Of a DNA stretch of 12,905 nt, positions 7,777-12,905 are shown piece by piece. The stretch is taken from the NCBI GenBank assembly GCA_002371785.1, contig DFGU01000099.1, positions 1 to 12,905 on the forward strand, written 5' to 3'. Source of the DNA: Bacteroidales bacterium UBA3742 (GTDB lineage Bacteria > Bacteroidota > Bacteroidia > Bacteroidales > Paludibacteraceae). The notes under the pieces were generated by a model. The model made no database searches. It was given only the letters and a program-made list of their open reading frames with translations, and had not been told where the DNA came from. Within the stretch, counting starts at the first letter, position 1; every line of letters begins with the position of its first letter. Both the position numbers and the translations under genes were made by a program.

Positions 7777-7800
7777 TTGAAGCACGTTTTTTTTGCATAT
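7768..7800. repeat. Inverted repeat joining the two divergent -33 elements
   Basis: ATATGCAAA (7768-7776) and TTTGCATAT (7792-7800) form a perfect 9-bp inverted repeat with a 15-bp spacer. Each arm contains the -33 element of one of the two divergent promoters. The two transcription units therefore start back to back, and the polymerase footprints should overlap. Confidence 0.8.
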
Positions 7801-7823
7801 TTCAAAAAAAAGCAGTACTTTTG
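7792..7823 (+). promoter_or_regulatory. Promoter for yjjI-yjjW
   Basis: TTTG (7792-7795), a 20-nt spacer containing an A-run, and TACTTTTG (7816-7823) match the Bacteroidota consensus. Transcription should start near 7830, about 25 nt before the chosen yjjI start. This also shows that the in-frame ATG at 7777 cannot be the start, because it lies upstream of the promoter. Confidence 0.75.
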
Positions 7824-7844
7824 CAGGCAAATTCAAAAAAACAC

Positions 7845-7851
7845 AAGGAAG
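7845..7851 (+). promoter_or_regulatory. Ribosome binding site of yjjI
   Basis: AAGGAAG lies 3 nt before the ATG at 7855. It is the clearest Shine-Dalgarno-like sequence in the window and supports 7855 over the upstream in-frame ATG at 7777. Confidence 0.6.
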
Positions 7852-7854
7852 AAT

Positions 7855-9342
7855 ATGTCGGACATCTATTCTATCGTGACATCCCGCCAACTGAGCTACG
7901 AGCAGAAAGTAGTGGCCCTGGCCCATGCTGCCGAAGATACCCTGCAGGTACTGAACATCCCGGAGCAGACGCGCCGCTACATGGAGCAAGGCGTCATCTG
8001 CAACCTCAACGAAGGCAATGCGCCCTACCGGCCCCGCTACATCATGCCGGACTATGCAAAAGCTGTGCGCCAGGGCGTCAAGTTCCTGGAACTGGACCCG
8101 CCGCAGGATCTGGACGAACTGCTGACGTTCCTGCAGGTACTCTACCGCCACGTACCGTCCATCACCACCTACCCCGTATTTCTGGGCGATCTGGACCAAC
8201 TGATCGAGCCCTTTATCGACGGACTGAGTGACGAGGTGGTGAAGAAGAAACTGCGAAATTTCTTCATCTACCTCGACCGCACCATCACCGACTCGTTCTG
8301 CCATGCCAATCTGGGACCCAAAGCCACGCGGGCAGGCCGACTGATCCTGGACGTAGATCGCCAGCTGGAGCAGGCGGTACCCAACCTGACACTGAAATAC
8401 GATCCGGCACTGACCAGCGATGAATTCGCAGAACAAGCCATCCTAACCTCGCTCTGCGTAGCCAATCCCGCGATATGCAACGACGTACTGAACAGCCGCA
8501 CCTACGACCGGTACGGCATCTCGTCGTGCTACAATATCCTGCCCATCGGCGGAGGCAGCTACACGCTTACCAGACTGGTACTGCCCCGCCTGGCCCAGAT
8601 GACCGAGGATAAGGAGCAGTTCCTAGAGCAACTGCTACCCGACGCCATGCGGTGCATGGCCGACTATATGAGCGAGCGCATCCGCTTCATCGTGGAGAAG
8701 TCGGGCTTCTTCGAGAGCCATTTCCTGGCGACCGAGGGACTGGTAGAACGCGACCGCTTTGTGGCCATGTTCGGATTGGTAGGTCTGGCCGAAGCGGCCA
8801 ATCATTTCGCGCCCGGCAAGAAATACGGTACAGACCCTGAGGCCGACGAGGTCGCCGAGCAGATCATGGAGGTCATCTCCGGTTTTGCAGCCCAATACGA
8901 GTGCCCGTACTGCGAGATAGCCAATCATCGACTGCTGCTACATGCCCAGGTAGGTATCGACACCGACCACGGCATCACCTCCGGCATCCGCATCCCCGTG
9001 GGCGACGAACCCGCCTCAATTTATGACCATCTGCGTCATTCCAGCCGATTCCATCGGTTTATCCCCACCGGCTGCTCAGATATCCTGCCCTTTGACATCA
9101 CAGGCAAGCAGAATCCCGCCGCCGTGCTGGATATCGTGAAGGGGGCGTTCTCGTTGGGCCAGAAATACATCGCCTTCTATGCATCCGACTCGGATCTGGT
9201 GCGCATCACGGGCTACCTGGTGAAACGCTCGGAGATCGAGAAATGGAACAGCGGCCAGGCCGTGCTGCAGAACACGACGCAACTGGGCGCACCGACCTAC
9301 GCCTCCGCCCATCTGGCCAACCGTAAAGTACGTGGGGTCTAG
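7855..9342 (+). CDS. yjjI: YjjI-family glycyl radical enzyme
   Basis: A 495-residue member of the YjjI branch of glycyl radical enzymes, distant relatives of pyruvate formate-lyase. The substrate of this branch is, to my knowledge, not established. Seen in the sequence: the GISSCYNILPIGGG stretch (221-234), whose Cys225 is the best candidate for the thiyl radical; several other conserved-looking blocks (NEGNAPYRPRY 52-62, FCHANLGPKATRAGRL 148-163, DTDHGITSGIRIPVG 369-383); and the C-terminal RKVRGV, where Gly494, the penultimate residue, is the candidate radical site. The E. coli protein is about the same size. The enzyme should be active only without oxygen and needs the YjjW activase encoded directly downstream, which supports the call. 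The start at 7855 is set by the ribosome binding site and the promoter; the frame is open further upstream. Confidence 0.88.
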   Translation: MSDIYSIVTSRQLSYEQKVVALAHAAEDTLQVLNIPEQTRRYMEQGVICNLNEGNAPYRPRYIMPDYAKAVRQGVKFLELDPPQDLDELLTFLQVLYRHVPSITTYPVFLGDLDQLIEPFIDGLSDEVVKKKLRNFFIYLDRTITDSFCHANLGPKATRAGRLILDVDRQLEQAVPNLTLKYDPALTSDEFAEQAILTSLCVANPAICNDVLNSRTYDRYGISSCYNILPIGGGSYTLTRLVLPRLAQMTEDKEQFLEQLLPDAMRCMADYMSERIRFIVEKSGFFESHFLATEGLVERDRFVAMFGLVGLAEAANHFAPGKKYGTDPEADEVAEQIMEVISGFAAQYECPYCEIANHRLLLHAQVGIDTDHGITSGIRIPVGDEPASIYDHLRHSSRFHRFIPTGCSDILPFDITGKQNPAAVLDIVKGAFSLGQKYIAFYASDSDLVRITGYLVKRSEIEKWNSGQAVLQNTTQLGAPTYASAHLANRKVRGV

Positions 9343-9343
9343 G

Positions 9344-9378
9344 GGGTTATGGGTTATGGGTTATGGGTTACGGGTTAC
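9344..9378 (+). repeat. Telomere-like heptamer repeat, (GGGTTAT)3(GGGTTAC)2
   Basis: Five contiguous 7-bp units begin two bases after the yjjI stop codon and run into the 5' end of yjjW. Four or more GGG tracts with 4-nt loops meet the usual pattern for a G-quadruplex, on the coding strand and so also in the mRNA. The first three units each supply an ATG (9349, 9356, 9363), one in each reading frame; only 9349 is in frame with yjjW. Confidence 0.95.
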
Positions 9379-10104
9379 AGGCGAAAGGTGAGAGTTAGGA
9401 AGAGCATATCGCAATCAACGGTAGATGGACCGGGCAATCGGTTCGCCATCTTCTTGCAAGGCTGCAACATTCGCTGCCTGTACTGCCATAACCCCGAGAC
9501 GCAGGCGATGGAGGATGCAGAGGCGCAGGAGATGACAACCGCCGAACTCATCGAGGCTATCCGACCCTGCGTACCCTTCCTGCGTGGCGTGACCGTCAGC
9601 GGAGGGGAATGCATGCTGCAGGCGGAACAGTTGACAGAACTGCTTCGGGCGGTAAAAGCCCTCGCTGCAGAGATGCATCATCCGCTCACCTGCCTGCTGG
9701 ACAGCAACGGTACCATCGCCTTCAGCCGGCATCCCGAGTTGATGCAGTACTGCGACGGCGTCATGCTGGACGTGAAAGCTTGGGATGATGCGGTGTATGA
9801 ACGGTTGACTGGCGCCAAGAAGAATAGCGTGGTACGGGAGAACGTACGATGGCTGCTGAAACACGACCTACTGGAGGAGGTACGCATCGTATGCCTGCCG
9901 GGGCGAGTGGACGTAGAGACGATTCTCCAAAACATCGCTGAAACATTCGATTCCATCGGCAAAAAAGCACCCGTACGATTGCTCCGATTTCGCCCGCACG
10001 GCGTGATCGGCGAACTGGCGAATGCACAAATGCCTACGGACGCTGAGATGGCCGTCTACAGCGAACTGGCCGCCCGGTACGGTTTGCAAACTACGATACG
10101 ATAA
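9349..10104 (+). CDS. yjjW: YjjW-family glycyl radical enzyme activase (radical SAM)
   Basis: A radical SAM enzyme that would cleave S-adenosylmethionine and abstract hydrogen from the conserved glycine of YjjI. It has STVDGPGNRFAIFLQGCN, the cluster motif CNIRCLYC (Cys39, Cys43, Cys46 counted from 9349), CHNPET, and the SAM-binding VSGGECML near residue 85. After CHNPET the chain goes straight to the next helix: the two-cluster ferredoxin-type insert present in E. coli YjjW is absent, so this is a compact form (251 residues against about 287). The start is uncertain. ATG 9349 lies inside the heptamer repeat and gives an odd MGYGLWVTGY leader, while GTG 9388 gives a start about 12 residues before VDGPGNR, as in relatives. 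It is very probably co-transcribed with yjjI. Confidence 0.9.
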   Translation: MGYGLWVTGYRRKVRVRKSISQSTVDGPGNRFAIFLQGCNIRCLYCHNPETQAMEDAEAQEMTTAELIEAIRPCVPFLRGVTVSGGECMLQAEQLTELLRAVKALAAEMHHPLTCLLDSNGTIAFSRHPELMQYCDGVMLDVKAWDDAVYERLTGAKKNSVVRENVRWLLKHDLLEEVRIVCLPGRVDVETILQNIAETFDSIGKKAPVRLLRFRPHGVIGELANAQMPTDAEMAVYSELAARYGLQTTIR

Positions 10105-10147
10105 ATACATTATTTTTCACGCGCACACGCATTTTTTGCGCGCAAGG

Positions 10148-10179
10148 CTTGCATATGTCATTTTTTTTCCGTACCTTTG
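10148..10179 (+). promoter_or_regulatory. Promoter for the OPT transporter
   Basis: CTTG (10148-10151, one mismatch to TTTG), a 20-nt spacer and TACCTTTG (10172-10179) match the Bacteroidota consensus. The -33 region reads TTGCATATGTCA, shared with the other promoters here. Transcription should start near 10186, leaving a leader of only about 20 nt before the ATG at 10207. Confidence 0.75.
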
Positions 10180-10187
10180 TGCCCGAT

Positions 10188-10199
10188 TTTGTGCACAAA
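10188..10199. promoter_or_regulatory. Perfect palindrome TTTGTGCACAAA at the OPT transcript start
   Basis: A 12-bp perfect palindrome lies immediately downstream of the -7 element and before the OPT start codon. A further TTTGTGC half-site overlaps the -7 element (10176-10182). The position suits a repressor operator. The regulator is not known, and a chance palindrome of this length cannot be excluded. Confidence 0.4.
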
Positions 10200-10206
10200 G
10201 TATTCT

Positions 10207-12072
10207 ATGGAAGAAAAGAAAAGCAAATTTACCCCTATCTTGAAGCCGGATCAGACGTATCCGGAAGTGACTCCCTATAGCGTCTCGATGGGTGTGCTGA
10301 TGGCCGTGATATTCTCCGCCGCAGCCGCTTATCTGGGCCTGAAAGTAGGACAAGTATTCGAAGCCGCTATACCGATTGCGATCATAGCGGTCAGCCTGTC
10401 GTCGATATTAAAACGCAAGGATGCCATCGGCGAGAACGTGATGATCCAGTCGATTGGTGCCAGTTCGGGCGTGATCGTAGCGGGTGCTATCTTCACCTTG
10501 CCGGCCCTGTATATCTTGCAGGCCAAGTATCCGGATATGACGGTAACGTTCTGGCAGATCTTCTTCTCGTCTATGCTGGGCGGATGCCTGGGTATATTGT
10601 TCCTGATCCCGTTCCGCAAGTACTTTGTGCAGGAGAAAGACGGCGAATATCCCTTCCCCGAGGCCACCGCAACTACCCAGGTACTCGTGAGCGGCGAAGG
10701 CGAATCCTCGTCGGCCAAGCCCCTGCTTCTGGCAGCCGGTGTCGGTGGTGTGTATGACTTCCTGGTCAGCACCTTCGGCCTCTGGACCGAACAGATCTCC
10801 AGCCGCATGACGGCATGGGGTGCTACCGTAGCGGCTAAGACCAAACTGGTATTCTCGATGAACACCTCGGCCGCCGTGCTGGGTCTGGGATATATCATCG
10901 GCCTGAAATATGCCGGTATTATCTGCGCCGGTTCGATCTTCGTATGGTGGGTACTGATGCCCGTGCTGGGCGCCGTACCCGAATTGGCCGACGTGGACCC
11001 GCGCGACTTATTCTTCGACTACGGACGTAACATCGGTATCGGTGCGATCGCCATGGCCGGACTGATCGGTATTATAAAGTCGTGGGGCGTGATAAAAGGT
11101 GCGGTAGGCTTGATTAAGAGTCAAGGACACAACGCCGCACAGGCGCAGGACAACACGCCGCGTACGGAGAAGGACCTGAGCATGCGACTGATGGTGATTG
11201 CCATCGGCGTAGCGCTGCTCTGCACGTTGGTCTTCTTCTGGGTAGGCGTGCTGCATAATTTCTGGCAAGCGTTGGTAGCCTTTCTGGTAGTAGCCATCAT
11301 CGCCTTCCTCTTCACAACGGTAGCGGCTAACGCCATTGCCATCGTGGGCTCGAACCCCGTGAGCGGCATGACGCTGATGACGCTGATCGTAGCGTCGGTG
11401 GTATTTGTAGCCATCGGCATGAAGGGCGCCAGCGGCATGGTAGGCGCGATGGTGATCGGCGGTGTGGTATGTACGGCGCTGGCGATGGCCGGCGGTTTCA
11501 TCACGGATCTGAAGATCGGCTACTGGATCGGTTCGACGCCACGGAAGCAGGAGACCTGGAAATTCCTGGGAACGCTGGTGAGTGCAGCTACGGTAGGCGG
11601 CGTGATGATGGTGCTGAACAAGACCTACGGCTTCGTAGGTGACAATGCGCTGGTAGCCCCGCAGGCTAACGCCATGGCGGCCGTGATCGAACCGCTGATG
11701 TCCGGACAAGGAGCACCCTGGATGCTCTATCTGGCCGGTGCGGTACTGGCGCTGGTGCTCAACTTCATGAAGGTGCCCGTACTGCCGTTTGCGCTGGGTA
11801 TGTTCATCCCGTTGCACCTGAATCTGCCGCTATTGGTAGGCGGCGGTATATCGTGGCTGGTGGGCGAGAAGCACCAGGAGAAAGGTACGCTGATTGCCAG
11901 CGGCTTCATCGCCGGCGGTGCGCTGATGGGCGTGGTATCGGCTATTGTGAAGTTCTGCGGCGCCGACTGGTACATGACCGGTTGGGCACAGAGTAGCGGT
12001 GCCGCCATCCTGGGCATCGTAGCGTATGCCGCGCTGGTGACCTACTTTATCATCGCAGCCAAGAAGAAATAA
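10207..12072 (+). CDS. OPT-family oligopeptide transporter
   Basis: A 621-residue integral membrane protein of the OPT family, proton-coupled importers of small peptides (some members move metal chelates). Very hydrophobic segments, about 14 or more, cover nearly the whole length. The family motifs are clear: NVMIQSIGASSG (78-88), followed by the FTLP stretch, and KDGEYPFPEATATTQVL (144-160). The length is usual for bacterial members. ATG 10207 is chosen because the upstream in-frame ATG at 10177 falls inside the -7 promoter element; the short charged N-terminus MEEKKSKF fits a cytoplasmic end. It has its own promoter and a palindrome at the transcript start. The substrate cannot be told from sequence; peptides are the default. 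The aldolase gene follows after 42 bp. Confidence 0.92.
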   Translation: MEEKKSKFTPILKPDQTYPEVTPYSVSMGVLMAVIFSAAAAYLGLKVGQVFEAAIPIAIIAVSLSSILKRKDAIGENVMIQSIGASSGVIVAGAIFTLPALYILQAKYPDMTVTFWQIFFSSMLGGCLGILFLIPFRKYFVQEKDGEYPFPEATATTQVLVSGEGESSSAKPLLLAAGVGGVYDFLVSTFGLWTEQISSRMTAWGATVAAKTKLVFSMNTSAAVLGLGYIIGLKYAGIICAGSIFVWWVLMPVLGAVPELADVDPRDLFFDYGRNIGIGAIAMAGLIGIIKSWGVIKGAVGLIKSQGHNAAQAQDNTPRTEKDLSMRLMVIAIGVALLCTLVFFWVGVLHNFWQALVAFLVVAIIAFLFTTVAANAIAIVGSNPVSGMTLMTLIVASVVFVAIGMKGASGMVGAMVIGGVVCTALAMAGGFITDLKIGYWIGSTPRKQETWKFLGTLVSAATVGGVMMVLNKTYGFVGDNALVAPQANAMAAVIEPLMSGQGAPWMLYLAGAVLALVLNFMKVPVLPFALGMFIPLHLNLPLLVGGGISWLVGEKHQEKGTLIASGFIAGGALMGVVSAIVKFCGADWYMTGWAQSSGAAILGIVAYAALVTYFIIAAKKK

Positions 12073-12114
12073 CAAGACAACACAACATAACAATTTTTTT
12101 AAATTTTTAAGACT

Positions 12115-12905
12115 ATGGTAAGTTACAAGGAATTAGGCCTGGTGAACACCCGTGAGATGTTCGCAAAGGCAATCAAGGGAGGCTATGCTATCCCGGCATT
12201 CAACTTCAACAACATGGAGCAACTGCAGGCTATCATCAAGGCTGCTGCAGAGACCAAGAGTCCGGTGATCCTTCAGGTATCGAAGGGTGCGCGTAACTAC
12301 GCTAACCAAACGCTGCTCCGTTACATGGCACAAGGTGCTGTAGAGTACGCAAAAGAGTTAGGTTGGGAGCATCCGCAGATATGTCTGCACCTCGATCACG
12401 GAGACAGCTTCGAGCTTTGCAAGAGCTGTGTGGACTTCGGTTTCTCGAGCGTAATGATCGACGCCAGCTCGCTGCCGTATGAAGAGAACATCGCACTGAC
12501 GAAGAAGGTAGTTGACTACGCACATCAGTATGATGTAACCGTAGAGGCTGAGCTGGGTGTGCTGGCAGGCGTAGAGGACGAGGTTTCCTCGGCCGTTAGC
12601 CACTATACTAAGCCGGAGGAAGTAGTTGACTTCGCTACCCGTACGGGCTGTGACAGCTTGGCTATCTCGATCGGTACCAGCCACGGTGCATACAAGTTCA
12701 CGCCGGAGCAGTGCACCCGCGACCCGAAGACGGGTAAACTCGTTCCGCCCCCCTTGGCATTTGATGTACTGGACGCCATTATGGAGCAACTGCCGGGCTT
12801 CCCGATCGTGCTGCACGGTTCGTCTTCTGTACCGCAAGAGTACGTAGATATGATCAACCAGTACGGTGGTAAGTTGCCGGATGCAGTAGGTATTCCTGAG
12901 GAGCA
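12115..12905 (+). CDS. fba: Class II fructose-1,6-bisphosphate aldolase, 3' end missing
   Basis: The first 263 codons of a zinc-dependent aldolase that splits fructose-1,6-bisphosphate into dihydroxyacetone phosphate and glyceraldehyde 3-phosphate in glycolysis and gluconeogenesis. Seen: GYAIPAFNFNNMEQLQA (23-39), the HLDHG motif with catalytic Asp94 and zinc ligand His95, TVEAELG (142-148), the AISIGTSHGAYKF loop with His190, and the IVLHGSSS phosphate-binding region with His234. The gene runs off the right edge with no stop; the family is usually about 330 residues. The leader (12073-12114) is AT-rich with no Shine-Dalgarno sequence, as is common for highly expressed genes in Bacteroidota. 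No promoter was found in the 42-bp gap, so it may be read through from the OPT gene or use a promoter I could not see. Confidence 0.95.
   Translation, partial: MVSYKELGLVNTREMFAKAIKGGYAIPAFNFNNMEQLQAIIKAAAETKSPVILQVSKGARNYANQTLLRYMAQGAVEYAKELGWEHPQICLHLDHGDSFELCKSCVDFGFSSVMIDASSLPYEENIALTKKVVDYAHQYDVTVEAELGVLAGVEDEVSSAVSHYTKPEEVVDFATRTGCDSLAISIGTSHGAYKFTPEQCTRDPKTGKLVPPPLAFDVLDAIMEQLPGFPIVLHGSSSVPQEYVDMINQYGGKLPDAVGIPEE

Noticed and set aside
7777..7854. Upstream in-frame extension of yjjI starting MKHVFFAYFKKK
   Set aside because: The promoter -33 and -7 elements lie inside it, a Shine-Dalgarno sequence precedes the ATG at 7855, and the extension is A- and T-run translation.
10120..10142. 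Possible terminator hairpin CGCGCA/TGCGCG after yjjW
   Set aside because: The stem is 6 bp with an 11-nt loop and no T-run directly follows; the next T-run (10161-10168) is inside the OPT promoter spacer.
12073..12114. Promoter for the aldolase in the OPT-fba gap
   Set aside because: TAAATTTT at 12100-12107 resembles a -7 box but lacks the final G, and no TTTG lies about 20 nt upstream.

Overview
The window looks like part of a chromosome from an anaerobic member of the Bacteroidales (phylum Bacteroidota). The reasons are the gene families present (a large alpha-2-macroglobulin with a SusC-type carboxypeptidase-regulatory module, a GH53 lipoprotein, an OPT transporter and an oxygen-sensitive glycyl radical enzyme) and four promoters of the Bacteroidota form TTTG-N20-TAnnTTTG. 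No genus can be named from the sequence alone.

The left half (about 1-7716) is read entirely leftward. From its promoter at 7745-7776 the order is: a GH53 endo-beta-1,4-galactanase lipoprotein (6679-7716), a YcxB-like membrane protein (6157-6666), an intergenic 11-bp tandem repeat (6027-6114), a 1616-residue alpha-2-macroglobulin-like protein (1132-5982), an unknown membrane-anchored protein (299-1120) and a very small membrane ORF (104-295). Gaps within the pairs GH53/YcxB, A2M/unknown and unknown/small ORF are 3-12 nt, so these are probably translated from shared messages. The 174-bp gap holding the repeat separates the first two genes from the A2M group. At the extreme left a further leftward promoter (116-147), two tandem operator-like dyads (72-98) and a truncated gene start (1-61) open the next transcription unit.

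The right half (7777-12905) is read rightward. A back-to-back divergent promoter region (7745-7823) starts yjjI, a glycyl radical enzyme (7855-9342), followed by its radical SAM activase yjjW (9349-10104). The junction carries a telomere-like GGGTTAT/GGGTTAC repeat. Next come an OPT-family oligopeptide transporter with its own promoter and a perfect palindrome at the expected transcript start (10207-12072), and a class II fructose-bisphosphate aldolase cut by the right edge (12115-12905).

Functionally the window combines polysaccharide (galactan) breakdown, an envelope protein of the protease-trap superfamily, peptide uptake and central sugar metabolism with an anaerobic radical enzyme of unknown substrate. 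The most notable features are the SusC-like module sitting where an A2M bait region would be, the loss of the A2M thioester motif, the compact YjjW lacking a ferredoxin domain, the two unusual short tandem repeats, and an extended -33 element (TTGCATATnTC) shared by all four promoters. No tRNA, rRNA, CRISPR array or intact mobile element was seen, and no gene-free stretch exceeds 300 bases.
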